64,000 nucleotides of DNA from Dioszegia crocea (GCA_001600615.1 BCKK01000001.1:2271082-2335081), one strand, 5' to 3'. Numbered from the stretch's first letter, positions 38,497 to 52,525 are shown. Numbers and translations: made by a program. Notes: generated by a model not told the origin, from the letters alone.

Positions 38497-40017
38497 ATGA
38501 CATCCACAGCCACAGCCAACAAATTAGTCAAAATTCGTGCTCACGGCAAACGCTCAGCCTTAGCGTTCAAATCGACGCTACTCTCCCTCATCAAACGCAC
38601 TACCCTGGCCTTGAAAGCCTTGTCCCCGCATGCCCCACGCCGCCCCATACTCCCCAACGAATTGTGGATCATCATCATCTCGCATCTCGATAGATCCGAA
38701 CTTGCAGCTGCGGCGCGAGTGTCACGTCTGTTTTATGCCGAATGCAACCCCCTGCTTTACCGGAGCATAAGGGTTCAGCCCATCCAGGAGGAGTGCGCAG
38801 AAGCTGGAACAGGCGCGGATGAGTCTGCCGAGCAGGAGGATGCAGAAGCTGGGATAGATGCAGAAGGCTCAGAAGCTGGAACAGGCGCGGATGACTCTGC
38901 CGAGCAGGAGGATGCAGAGGCTGGGACAGACGCCGAAGGCCCAGAAGCTGGAATAGTCGCTGGCTCTGAGTGCAGCGGCCATTCCGCACGTTACTCCCTC
39001 TATTACAAACTCTCCATGAATCTCTCAAAAACATGGAGACGTTCTCCATCCCCCCCATCCCCTCTCGCCCCCCCTCGCACCACCTCCCTCTACCACAAAC
39101 TCTTCGTCCGCATTTCAAGGACATTGAACCGTAACCCTCCCCTTCCTCTCTTACCGGACAGATTCGCCTTCACCGAAAACCTCACCATATATCATCACTG
39201 TCCATCCATGTGCAGCCACCTCTTACCCCTCAATCTTCCCAATCTCATCACATTGCGAGTGATGGCCGGGGACTGGTTCGACGGCGGACCCAATGGTACG
39301 CTAGACGTCTGCGTCCAGCCTTCTGGCCAGGACGACCTCCGCATCAGTTCCCCCTTAGCTTGTTGCCCGTTCATCGCCAACTTGAGGCCTAAGCGGTTGA
39401 TCATCGGGAACTTCTCCGGATACATCTCCGGCTCCGGAATCGGACTATGGCCCTCCTCCCCTCTTCCCCCTTCGTCGATCGAGGAAGTTGTGATCTTTGT
39501 CGGACGGAATAATCAGGATCTGTCAACTTTGACAAAGGAATCGGATGGCTCCACCCATCCACTGCTCGAGCGGATGCAACGCTCGGTGAAGAGGCTCACC
39601 CTCATCTTGTGGACCTGGGAGGGCGAGATGGCAAAGGAGAGATATGGTTGGTGCGAACATGAAGAGGTGGAGCTATGGGACCTTGAGGAGACGATAAGGC
39701 TTCTCGCTATCGCCTGCTCTGGGGATGCAGGTATGGTGGAGGTGGTAGGGGTCGAGACGCTGAATCCCAAGTGGGAGCTGGCGGTCGTAGAGCGTGTGAT
39801 AGAGTATATCAGGGGGGCGTTGGTGGCTGAACTGGAGGATTGGGGGCAAACGGTCACAGAGAGGGAGACACGGGCGAAGAGCATCAAATTCATCACGGGA
39901 GACGACTACTTGAGTCGAGAGGGGGATGAGAAGACTAGGCAATCAAGGGAGGCGGTCATGGAGGCGATAGAGGGTGACTGGAGTTCGGTGTGGGCGCATG
40001 ATATCAGAACTAGGTGA
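38497..40017 (+). CDS. F-box-like protein with acidic tandem repeats
   Basis: Single-exon gene of 506 residues, unusual in this intron-rich window. A basic N-terminus (KLVKIRAHGKRSALAFKSTL) precedes an F-box-like helix set at about residues 51-92 (ILPNELWIIIISHLDRSELA; ARVSRLFYAECNPLLYRSI). Next comes an acidic repeat block (about residues 102-155) of two near-perfect 24-residue units (core GADESAEQEDAEAG) and a partial third. The rest resembles orphan fungal F-box proteins with degenerate leucine-rich strands (FTENLTIYHHCPSM; LPNLITLRVMAGDWFDGGP; RMQRSVKRLTLILWTWEGE). Probable SCF-type adaptor by inference; substrate unknown. A TATA box lies 57 bp upstream. Confidence 0.7.
   Translation: MTSTATANKLVKIRAHGKRSALAFKSTLLSLIKRTTLALKALSPHAPRRPILPNELWIIIISHLDRSELAAAARVSRLFYAECNPLLYRSIRVQPIQEECAEAGTGADESAEQEDAEAGIDAEGSEAGTGADDSAEQEDAEAGTDAEGPEAGIVAGSECSGHSARYSLYYKLSMNLSKTWRRSPSPPSPLAPPRTTSLYHKLFVRISRTLNRNPPLPLLPDRFAFTENLTIYHHCPSMCSHLLPLNLPNLITLRVMAGDWFDGGPNGTLDVCVQPSGQDDLRISSPLACCPFIANLRPKRLIIGNFSGYISGSGIGLWPSSPLPPSSIEEVVIFVGRNNQDLSTLTKESDGSTHPLLERMQRSVKRLTLILWTWEGEMAKERYGWCEHEEVELWDLEETIRLLAIACSGDAGMVEVVGVETLNPKWELAVVERVIEYIRGALVAELEDWGQTVTERETRAKSIKFITGDDYLSREGDEKTRQSREAVMEAIEGDWSSVWAHDIRTR
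38800..38958 (+). repeat. 72-bp tandem repeat, 2.2 copies, in coding sequence
   Basis: Units at 38800-38871 and 38872-38943 differ at only a few positions, followed by a partial copy. The unit length is a multiple of three, so copy-number change would keep the frame. The encoded unit is acidic (Glu, Asp, Ala, Gly). Confidence 0.85.
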
Positions 40018-40304
40018 TCATTCAGCGGCCGCAGTGGGGATCTAAGCGGGGGCGAAGATGACGGTTTTCATATGGCCAGGAACCTAATTAGAACTTTCAC
40101 CGTATCTTCGTAGAGTAGCGTATACTGGAAGTAGAATAGGACAGCGCATCGTTCATCATAGGTATAGACCGCATAGACATAGCTGGCTGCTGGGCCATCC
40201 CCAACGAGGCATTGGCAATTCCAAATATTTGCCCGGTGGTGAAAATCTTTTTGCGTGTTGATCCATTCATACCTTGCCCTCACTCAGTCTATCACAACGT
40301 CGAT

Positions 40305-42804
40305 ATGGAGTACGGCCAGGTCCCTCAGGGCTCTCAGCCTGCTCTTGAGCCTGCTGGGTTTGGGACTGGCCTCTTACCGCCCCGGACATACCACGCTTCC
40401 TATCAACAGGCTCACCCCCAGTCAGCCGCGCCATCTATGCCCTCCTCCGTAGGACCCTCGTCTGTGCCCCGGAACGCCATAGCAGGCCCCTCGACGCACT
40501 CCATTATTGCTGGAGGATCCGCGCCCGCGCAACATCCTGCCAAAAAGCGAAAGACGAAGGTGTCTGCGACAATACCTCCCGTCGCTCAGCCCGTCGCGTC
40601 TGCCCCTACCCTCAATGCCCCCATCACACTCCCCATGACGGCTGTCCCAGCTGGTTATGTCATGCCACCACCAGGACCCGGTCCTCCAATCTACAATCCC
40701 TCCGCCCCTGCCTCAGCTGGGCCTTCGACGAACCCGTCGGTACCAACTACGGTGGTGAAGCGGCCAAGGGGACGTCCGAGGAAACTGCCTCTCCCTGCGG
40801 TTTCATCTCAGACTGCACCGGCTGCTGCATCCAGTATGCCTAATACCCTACCCCAACCTACAACCCAAGCCCTCCCTGCTCATCGACCATCCTCAGCCCA
40901 CTTCCCATCCCCAGCATCTACTAGCTCTCACACCCTGCCGCTTCCCCCACCTACCACCCTCAAAGACTATGTTACCCGTCTCAATGCGCACATCGAGAGC
41001 ACTCAAGCTCGTGTGGAGGGCAATGCTGAGGCCTATTTACCCACTGGCGAGTGGTCCGCCGCCGATAAGGCATCTTTCTATCCTATCCTATCGCGACATT
41101 CCACACTTCGCCCGGATCTCATCGCGCACGACACTGGTAAAAGCCAGGGTCAGGTGCAGCAGTATATCGGAACTCTGCAATCACAGGTCCCCGCAGAGGC
41201 GGTCATGCGATCAAGCGGGCTGAAGGGCAAGGATGAATGGTCTAAAGGGATTGCGCCTGCCGCGAGGGAGATCCCAGAAGGGGATATCAGGGAGGAAGAA
41301 GCGGTGGCTGCCGTGTTGCTGTCAGTCGAGGAGAAGGCGGCGGAACCACCAAAGAAGAAGAGGGGGAAGAAGAAGATGGACGAGGCGGCCTGGGGATCCC
41401 AGCTCGATGGAGCGAAACTGAGCACTCTATCCGCTTTGGTACACAGTACCATCCCCAATGATCCCCTCGCCGGCAACAAAGCTGCTAAGCTCCTTCGTGA
41501 TGAGCAATCCCTCGCGGCGCTTCTCGCTGTACCAGTCGATCAACGCTCGCTATCGCAACAGAAGGAAATCAGGCGGTTGAAGGATAAGAAGACCATGCGG
41601 ATGAAGTATCGGCACAACAAGCTGTTGTCAGAGGGGATGACGGCGGAGGAGATTGAGCAAAGAGGAGGTCCGGACGCCATCTACCTTGCTCGAGCTGGAC
41701 CGCCAATTGCTGAGACCGTACCGGCTGCGGTTGCGACGGCATTGTCGGAGGATCCGCTCAAGGGCAATAAGCATGCGAAAATTATGCGAGATGACGCTTC
41801 ACTCACCTCCCTCCTCGCCCTCAAAACCCCCAATAGGGACGAGGTGGCTGAGATTCGCCGTTTGACCAACAAGAAAAGGGCGCGACAGCGGATTAGGAAA
41901 CGGAAACTGCTCGAGGAGGGGATGACAGAGGAGGAATTGGCGGCGATTGACATCGATGAGTTGTTTGCTCAGCGGGCGGGAATACCCTGGGGTGATGAAG
42001 GGCCGGAGCAGGAGTCAGAGATCTTACCCGCACTGGGTGAATGGGTGAGTGGAAAGGGTTTTGATCTGTGGAATCATGACATGATGATTTGGGGGCTTGG
42101 GTGAGGTTTGGCGAGAGGACCTTAGCTGATATTGTAGTGATGTTCAAATCTCATTCGACATCTTGGACCAATTGAGAATCTATCTCCTCGCTTTCCTCGT
42201 TCCCCTTGTACATAAAGTCATCAACCTTGCCGAAAGAGAAGGTACGGAGCCGACTTCGTCACATGTGCAATTATTGTTGGAAGCGGCGTTGCGCATTCCC
42301 GACCCGGAGGAGATGGAGGGGGAGGACTGGGAGATCGAAACGACGACGACGGACGAGGAGGACGAAGAGCTGGATGATCTGCTTGACCAAGTTGACACGG
42401 TGTATGATGAAGTTCGGCAAGCAATAGGAGGGGATTGGGATGATCCTTTTAACGCCGAGAAGATTAGGCGGGGTGGAAGTGATGAAGCCAAGGCAAAGCG
42501 GAAAGGTGAGCATGTGATTTGAGCGTAGCTGATGCAAGTGTATCTCAGGCTTCTGCGTCGCTATACCCGTAGAAGAGCCAAAAGGGCAATGAAGCGGGAG
42601 AGGGGCGACATCGGTCGGAGTAAAGATGAGATTCGAGAGTCATCAGAAAGTCTGCTCGGGACGACGGATGAGGAAGATGAGGGAATGGAGGCGGGCGGTG
42701 ATGAAGTTGATGATGATGAGGAAGGGGAGGGCGACGACGACGAGTCTCATCTTGGCAGTCAAGATGAGATAGAGGGGGACGAAGATGAGAGCGAGGATGA
42801 TTGA
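40305..42804 (+). CDS. RRN5: Rrn5-like RNA polymerase I transcription factor
   Basis: In yeast, Rrn5 is part of the upstream activating factor at rDNA promoters. Start ATG 40305 (MEYGQVPQGSQPALEPAGFG). The N-terminal 250 residues are Pro/Ala/Ser-rich with an AT-hook (KRPRGRPRK). A SANT/Myb-like domain follows (GEWSAADKASFYPILSRHST, then LRPDLIAHDTGKSQGQVQQY). Two copies of a basic module lie at 41460-41660 and 41751-41950 (EIRRL..KK). An intron with a GGTGAGG donor joins MMIWGLG to DVQISFDILDQLRIYLLAFL, a helical region like the histone-fold part of Rrn5. Another joins KAKRK to VYLRLLRRYTRRRAKRAMK. The tail is acidic. Assignment rests mainly on the SANT and helical regions. Confidence 0.7.
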
Positions 42805-42922
42805 ATGTAATTGAGATGAGGCTTATACCCGCAAGACATGCGTAAAGTCCATTCGCATCTATACAAAATGACTACTTGAGCACTTCAAAGCAGCCTACAC
42901 TATCTATCCCGCTTACAGTACA

Positions 42923-43957
42923 TCACCACTCGACCTCCGCCGGGAAGTATTTGGCGATCAGCTTCTGGTAATAAGGCTTGAGCTCGGCGACGCTAGGGGG
43001 GCTGTCGGATTTGGAGTAAAGGTCGTATGCTAAGCTGTCAGCACGGGACTTGACCTGGTGGAATGGACTTACGGTTAAAGGCATTCACGGCCTTGAGTTG
43101 CTCGTGGTCCTCGTCGTTCATCAGATGACGGTAGGCGCCCTCGCGGTGCCATGGGTAGAAGGAGTGGTACCTCAACATCGACAAAGCGGCTTTGGGCACT
43201 GTATGTCAGTACGATACATCAATGAGCACGAGGTGACTCACGAGTTGATTGCTTCTTGCAGATCTCGTAGATGTACTGATCATGACCCCAGCTGAGGATA
43301 GCATTGTCCAACCCGCAGTTGGGCTCGTAGATACCCAGCTCCGTTTGAAGTTTTGGGTCATAGGAATCGGGGTTGGCAGCAAAGGTGTCGGGGTAGATGA
43401 TTTCGCGGGGGAACTTGCAGCCGACGACAAATGTATCGCCAACAACGTCCCACTGTCCCTCGGCCCCAAAGAAGCATAGAAGCTTGCCGAGATCGTGGAT
43501 GAGGCCGGTGAGCTGCATCCAGTCTGGCTTGCCGTCTCGACGGATCGCCTCGGCAGTCTGCAGCAGGTGCTCGATCTGACCGACAGATGTGTCGGGGTCA
43601 GACTCGTCGACGAGAGTGTTGAGCATCTCGAGAGCTTCCCACACGGACATCCGAGCGTTGACACGGCCGAGCACCTGCTCTCGGATGGCAAGATTGTACG
43701 CCAGGGTTTGCTTCTTGTGCTGCTCCTGATGGCGTCAGCACTAACCCTGGGGCAATTCATGACCCACTCACAGCATAGAAGTTCTTGACCCTGTCGCAGG
43801 CATCGTCATACTGCCTGAACCCCGCCTTATCCTTCTCCGCATCAAACTGACTCTCGCTGTCATACTTGATCTTGTTCACCTCGTCAATGTCATCGCTGAC
43901 CGCGTCCATCTTGTTGCCGACATTCTTGATGTATTCCGTGACTTCTGGTGCGAGCAT
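42923..43957 (-). CDS. MIOX: myo-inositol oxygenase
   Basis: Di-iron enzyme (EC 1.13.99.1) that cleaves myo-inositol to D-glucuronate, the entry to inositol catabolism and a source of glucuronate for capsule or wall polysaccharide. Start ATG 43957 ([20 protein letters not shown]). The HD-domain blocks are intact: [16 protein letters not shown] (HD pair), [32 protein letters not shown], and the C-terminal [20 protein letters not shown] with KAVNAFN and [23 protein letters not shown] at 42923-42925. Three to four introns. Length about 310 residues is normal. Divergent from GEM1. Confidence 0.97.
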
Positions 43958-44333
43958 TGTGTGTATCTTAAGTATGAGGGGGACATGATTCGCCCCATCC
44001 CACCCGTCTACCTATATAGTGATCGCTCGATAGCTTGACAGCTTTTCAAGAAGCAAGCGGCGCGAAGATAAACCTCCCGAACCGGTCTCCGCCAGGCCGG
44101 AAACCCTCCGAGTGAGCGGAAGAGTCATACGTAAGCGTGTTTTTGTGTCACGTGACAGCCCTGCGCACGGATCTCGGACTTGGATGTGTTTTTGTGTGCG
44201 CGTGCCGAAAGCATACTCAGCAGCAATAACATTGACATCTCACTACATCTACAGCCTTGTGACACTGCCTGAATAGCCGCATCGAGCCGTGCGAGACCTA
44301 TAGACGCCAGCATACCGCCCTGCCAATTTTCAG
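43958..44333. promoter_or_regulatory. bidirectional upstream region of MIOX and GEM1
   Basis: 376 bp between divergent start codons. A repeated TGTTTTTGTGT stretch is visible near 44138-44195. No recognised factor site is claimed. Confidence 0.35.
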
Positions 44334-46759
<2,426 letters not shown>

Positions 46760-46931
46760 TGCATTTTGGGACACTGTCTTTCCTGCGTTTGACGCGAAAT
46801 GATGCCTACGTCTAACGATCAAGCCTTGTCGATCTTCTGACAATATGCCTCGAAAGGGAAGGGAGCTCAAGTCCGGTCTCTGCCGATATGCAAATGATGG
46901 GCTGTCACAAGATACTGAGACGTACACAAAG

Positions 46932-48312
46932 CTAATTAACCGGATCTAACACCTTCACCTCGTCCGCCAAGGCTCTCGACAGCTCCATACGCATCCGCCT
47001 TCTTGTCGGAAGGAGCCTCTCGACCAGTTCGATAGTTCGGAATGCCGCTCCCCGAACCAATCTGTCAAATGCCGTTTCTCCCTGTGCCAACCACAGCAGG
47101 AATTTGGACAGTCGGATCATGGGATCGGCTGTCTTCTTGAGGTCGCGATTGAATTTCCGTAATGTCGGCTCAATGTCTTCAATCAGCTCATCATTCAGTC
47201 ATCCCTCACCTTTATCTCCAGTGAGCAGCTTGACGAGTGTCGCAGCATCGTGCAGCGCCATACTCGCACCTGCACCGCAGAATGGATTCATACCATGGGC
47301 GGCATCACCAATCAGCACTAACCGACCTCGACCGACCACGGTCCTTCTTGCAGTGTGTAAGGGGAAAGTGTGTCCGCTGACAATGTTCTTGTCGGCAAGT
47401 ATGGCACGGGTCAGTGGTGAGTCGGGCAGAAGTGCAATCGCGGAGGAGACATCTTGAATGGGCGCGGGCAGTGTCATTGCGATGTAGGAGCCTTTTGCTA
47501 CAGGCGTCACTACGGCCGAGAAGCCCTTGCCATAGAAGATACTGATGCCCAAGGGGTCGGCTGCACTTTCCTGTATCACAGAGTTGGAGAGTCGTAGATC
47601 GCAAGTGACCCATGGCACGGAATGGAAGTGATCGATGGGGTGTAGGGACTTTCTGACTGCCGAGAACATTCCGTCGGAGCCTGTCCGTCAGTCAAGATTC
47701 ACTGAGAAGTTATAGCGAACTCACCTATGAGTAGATCGGCGTGTACCATCTCCCCATCCGACATCATCACCTCTACACCTCCGTCTAGGTCATCCTTGAC
47801 AGACACGACCTTTCGTCCATACTCGATTCCTGTAACCTTGGCACGCAGGATCGAAAGCAGATCGCCACGCTCCACCATACTGCTCTCAAAGGGCTTTCGT
47901 AGGGTATGACAGATCCGCCTGCAGTCCTGATTGTAGAAACTGATTCCATCATGCCGAGCAGGCACTGACTGACGAGCGAGGAAGAGGAGATGCTGGTCAG
48001 CGGGACTGAGCAGGGCTTTGAGGGCTTCATGCCCAGACTGCTCAATGTCAGCTTGGACTATCAAGGGAGTTCATGGAGATTTTATGTACAGGTGAGAGAT
48101 GTATGGGGTAGCCGGCATTCAAGCAGTTTTCCTCTTCCATCAGCGGTGTTCACATCGTAAAGACTCACCTGAGCGCTTCTCGAGTATCCGCACTTTGAAG
48201 CGATGGGACATGTCGGGCTGGGTCAGACCGTAAGCCACTGCAAGGCCAGCTACGCCGGCGCCAATGATGACCACGCTCAGAGGCTTGACGTTGGGATCAG
48301 AAGCGGTCATTT
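46932..48312 (-). CDS. FAD-dependent aromatic-ring monooxygenase (salicylate hydroxylase-like)
   Basis: Group A flavoprotein monooxygenase. Start ATG 48312 reads MTASDPNVKPLSVVIIGAGV, with the Rossmann GxGxxG motif (GAGVAG) at about residues 17-22 followed by the family's second strand and acidic residue (FKVRILEKRSG). The DG region is at HADLLIG joined to SDGMFSAVR, and the GD motif at GRLVLIGDAAHGMNPFCGAG. No N-terminal signal or presequence. Stop at 46932. The substrate (salicylate, phenolic or other aromatic) cannot be deduced. Convergent with GEM1 (172 bp apart) and divergent from the coiled-coil gene. Confidence 0.88.
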
Positions 48313-48951
48313 GGTCCGAGAGTCTTGTCGCGAGCAGGTGCGTTAGAGGGAGAGTGTCAGTATGTGTGCGCTGTCGAGTAGACCTGGCTTAGGCCATGAT
48401 AGAAAGGAGAGATCTGGTCTCTCCACAAAGGAGTCACACATGATGGGGAGCACGAGTGTAGGACGAACAGGAGAGGCTTTGTCTAGCGCGTGCGAGGATG
48501 AAGAAAGGAATGCCGCCTTGCCGCCGTCAAACACCAACAGAGGCTGACCTTACAGGCGAGGATCTCCTCGATAACCCCTGACGAGTAGCAGATGACTTAC
48601 AGGAGGAGATCTGAAGGGACTTTCTTACACACAAGTGACGGAAGGTCGGTCAGCCTAGCTGTCAGTGCAGATCTATCATTGGGGGCAGGCATCGGTTGGC
48701 GACTCCCGGAGTATTGTTTGGTCTAATGTTCAGCATAGAGTTTCAGAGGTCAATGGACAGCATGGTGCCTATCAGCTTCTTAAGGCGGGGTCTGCACCCG
48801 TATGGGAGTCACTTAGATATGCAGGATGTCAGGTTGACGATAGGTACCACTGCAATACCTTCGTGCCGAGCGCGTCAATCCCAAGCGACAAATTCGAATT
48901 CCTCCGTCTCATCTAGCTTCCACATCAACAACTTCATACTTAGCACAGACC
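48313..48951. promoter_or_regulatory. bidirectional upstream region, monooxygenase and coiled-coil gene
   Basis: About 640 bp between divergent ATGs. Overlapping ORFs of 60-93 codons look random. The 60 bp before 48952 are CT-rich, as expected of a fungal leader. Confidence 0.4.
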
Positions 48952-50738
48952 ATGGCTACAGAAGAGGAGGAGCGTAAAGCCAAAGCAGAGCGCGCAAAGA
49001 AACTGGTGAGTGGATCATATCAAACAATACTCATCCCGCAGCTCGCTACACGGCAAAAGAAAGCAAAAGCAGCCGCTGCCTCAGCCTCATCCTCTACCAC
49101 TCCTAATCTCTCCGCCTCTCCTGCTCTCACCGACATTGATGCTGGCCTCGCTTCTACGCGGACTTCGCTAAGCATTGACGATCGGGCGGACCTGCCACCG
49201 CCTCCGAAGGGAGAAGCAAGGCGTAAGAAGGTTGTCGAGCAGGAGCAAGGCGGGGATGTTGCGTCCCAAGGGGACGTGAAAGTGCAAGCTGGCAATGCGG
49301 CGACAGAGAAGGATGTTGCAGAAGTCCCATCGAAAGAAGCTCTGCCGGTCGATACTCAACCGAAATCCCCTCTCCCTGACATGCCAACGACACCCAACCT
49401 ACAAGAAACGATAAACAGCCTGACGGCCGAGCGGACCACCCTGCAAACGCAACTTGCCGCTCGCGAGTCCGATCTGGCGTCTGCTCAGGCGGATAAGCAG
49501 CTGTTAGACGAGGGACGGGCGATAATTGCAAAGTTGGAGGCGGACAAGGTGGAGCTAGAGGCGCAGGTTTCCGCGTTGGAAGAAGGCGCTGAGAGTTCAA
49601 AATCCCTGCAGAGCGAGCTACTCGAGGCGAGAAAGGAAGCGGATGCGCTGAGAGAAAAGCAGAAGGTGCTAGAAGAGCAGGCAAAGGTGGAGCAAGCAAC
49701 TAGGACGGCGGAGCTGCAAGAGAGCAGAGAGAAGGCCGCGGGATTGGAGCGCAGCCTGGAAAGATTTAGAGAGCGGGAAGGGGGACTGGAGAAGGAGGTC
49801 GGTCGGCTGAGACAGGTGAGCCTTACTTGTCCTGATAATGCTGACAGTAGCGCGAAACCGAACTTAAAGCGAGTCTAGATGCCAAATCAGCCGATGCGGA
49901 TAGTCAGAAATCTGAGATGGCGAGCCTCACCGAGCAATTGGCCACTGCGCGTACGAATCACACCTCCCTCCAATCTGAGCTCGAGAACTTGACCACCACC
50001 CATACCGAACTCCAAACATCCCACACCGCCGTATCTACAGAGCTAGAAACCCTCCACACCACCCACACTTCCCAAACAGAGCGACTCCGTGAAGCCGAGT
50101 CATCCCTCTCATCCTCTCAAGCGGAACTCGCACGCACTACATCGTCATTATCTACAGAACGGAAACGCGCCGAAGTGGCTGAGAAGAAGCGAGAGGCTCT
50201 TCAGACGGAGAACGGGCTGCTGGTCACCCAGCTGGAAGAGGTTCGGGGCAAAGTTGCCACGGTGATGGAGGAGAAGGCGGAGTTGGCCGGGGAGCTGGAC
50301 TCGGCCAAGGGTCAGATCCGCAAGGTCGACATAGACCAAACCGTCAAGACCCTTGAGGCGGAAGTCCAGGCGTCAACCAGTCGCATACAAGCGTTGACTC
50401 GTCAACTCGCCGATCTCCAATCCGCGTACACGTCGTTACAAAAGGAACGGGATCAGGCAGTAGGTCATGCCGGCTCCCCCATTCGGAACGTCCAACCTGA
50501 GGCTTCACCTTTACCCCGAACGTCCAACGTCAATCGGACGGTCGATGCGATACTCCCCGCAAACGTCAGACATAAGCGACAGGTGTCCCTCATCGCACTC
50601 AAAGCGAGGATGGGTTCGTCGTCTGCCAAGGGCGGGATGGAGTCTTTAGCGGAACATCCAGGGGCGGACAGGAGGCAATTTGGGGACGAGATCATGTTCT
50701 GTTGTCCTGCGTGCGAGGGGGATTTGATAACGTTGTAG
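48952..50738 (+). CDS. long coiled-coil protein with C-terminal CxxC segment
   Basis: Not assignable to a named family. Start ATG 48952 (MATEEEERKAKAERAKKL) joins over a 36-nt intron to LATRQKKAKAAAASASSS. A Ser/Pro/Glu-rich region is followed from about residue 150 by a near-continuous heptad-rich coiled coil (TINSLTAERTTLQTQLAARE; LQSELENLTTTHTELQTSHT; KVATVMEEKAELAGELDSAK) interrupted by one intron near 49815-49851. The conserved-looking C-terminus (RHKRQVSLIALKARMG, then FGDEIMFCCPACEGDLITL) has a CCxxC cluster. A Golgi or cytoskeletal tether is a guess from architecture only. No membrane segment. Confidence 0.8.
49006..49041 (+). other. 36-nt intron in the coiled-coil gene
   Basis: GTGAGT donor and CCGCAG acceptor. 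The length is a multiple of three with no stop codon, so retention would add 12 residues in frame. Confidence 0.6.
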
Positions 50739-51097
50739 TTATGAATGGGCGCCGGCGCAAGGAAAAGAGCCAAGTTCTACACTTTGCACAACATGTCCAC
50801 TCAATACCCGAATATCACACCCTGGGGCCTGGGCGATTGTAGGCCGTCGGAGTGAGCGAAGCAATTGCAAGCTGATCGACATCGAACTGGCAACGCAACA
50901 TTCGCCCCCCTGCTTCTTCTAGGTCTGACCCATCTCGGGGCTGACACCAGCCTGTCTGTCAAGTATGAAAGCTGGTCGATGTCGTCATGGGTTGATCCAG
51001 CGGAACGGTAAAAGATCGAGATCCTGGAAATGCAGCTGTCCACTGCATGGACGCATGATATATACTGCCCATAGATCGACTGTCAATACATTACAGA
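50739..51097. other. convergent intergenic region
   Basis: About 360 bp between the coiled-coil gene and the glycosyltransferase-like gene; no gene seen. Confidence 0.5.
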
Positions 51098-52525
51098 TCA
51101 CCAGTACTGTGTAAGGTCCGGATGTATCCCGTCTTTGCGCCTAATGAGAACGACGTTACTGGAAAATGTGGAGAACTGTCATCAGCCAATGCCGTTTCTT
51201 TTACTCACTCCATTCCCAACATACACCCCTGCTCTTCGAGCCATCTCGAGCTCGACCATCGGCCCGACCTCGCGTTCCGCTCTGCCGCCCCATATGTCCC
51301 TGCTCCCGATCCAAACCTTCTCCCAGCCTTCAGACAACAGCCACTTTTTCACTTCGTTCACCCATTTCGTCGGGGCGTCCGTAACGACATATGCCGACTT
51401 GAGCAATGGGTGGTTCTTCCGCATTCGCCGTGCTCGAGCTATGATCTCAATGATCTCAGGGTGACATTTGGCATTGTATAGACCTCGACGGGCGGGTTTG
51501 GCCATCCCAGGCGCGGGGGGTATATCTTGATTACCGGGGTGTTGGGGTAGAGTATTGAAACCGTAGAAGGGGCTTTTGTCAGTCGACCCACTAAGACAAA
51601 ACTCACCTGGAGTGCTCGAAGGCATCTTCACAGACCTCGTCCCACTCCTTTCCGGCAGGCAATTCTAGAACAAGAAGGTGGCGCAACGGAACAGGTTTCC
51701 GGTCGACAACTTCGATATCTGGAGCGATCCGGGGTATAGCTGTCTTGAGGATGGATAGTACGCGCGGGGAGGGGGTATATAGAGGAGCTTTGATCGAGTC
51801 CATCATTGTGACTGGTGCGGCTGAACGGAAGAATCTATCGTCAGCGCCGCCTGGTAGACACTCACTCGTCGTTGAAAAGATCCCCCTTGATCCGTATACA
51901 CGCGGCATCCTCCTTCTCCAGCTCTTCCTGAACCATCTGTAGCGAGCCAGTGACAGTATTGGAGCATGTTCCAATGACCGAGGACCTGAAGTCAGCGTAG
52001 CCGTCGCTGACACATACGAGACCCCTCCATCCAGCACCGCGAACGCCGACAATGGTATTCTTGCTGACCGCCATGGCCAACGAAAGAGCTGAAATGGTAG
52101 GATCTACATTAGCTTAGCCACTAGAGCAACATACAGAGCTGTCGATTTGTACCCGGTCATACGCGTAAGAACGCCCAGATGTAGCCGCTAGATGTCGATA
52201 CAATCTGCAATTAGCTTGGCCAAGGTGTGACCCACAATATCCGCTGGAATTGTTCCTCAAAACTTCCTCGTGGTTGATCGAATCTGTGGATCAGTCAGAA
52301 CCACATCTAGACTCACTTTACTATTCTGCCCTCATGGCGGGCACCGCGCTCAGCCGCGGCTTCGGGATAGGTTGGCGGGAAGGGTGGATTTGGACGCCAA
52401 GTGAGCAAGGCCAGGAGAAGGACGAAAAGAACGACCAGTCTGATCCGCTTTGAACCGCGAAATGGCGCATGCGGCAGCCGGCTGGTGTCTAAATTGAGCG
52501 ATGTGCCTGGTATTGTGACTCGCAT
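51098..52525 (-). CDS. type II membrane glycosyltransferase-like protein (O-fucosyltransferase-like fold family)
   Basis: Start ATG 52525 gives a short cytoplasmic tail and a signal-anchor (RIRLVVLFVLLLALLTW), typical of Golgi enzymes. The joined exons then read GRIVKFDQPRGSFEEQFQRI, LYRHLAATSGRSYAYDRVQI, LPFQLFRWPWRSARIPLSAF and VSSSVIGTCSNTVTG. This matches, from memory, a basidiomycete family related to GDP-fucose protein O-fucosyltransferases. Near the end come LYNAKCHPEIIEIIARARRM, PLLKSAYVVTDAPTKWVNEV, GPMVELEMARRAGVYVGNG and FSTFSSNVVLIRRKDGIHPD, the conserved sugar-nucleotide-binding C-terminal part. TGA at 51098-51100. About seven introns. Donor and acceptor sugars are unknown. Confidence 0.72.
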
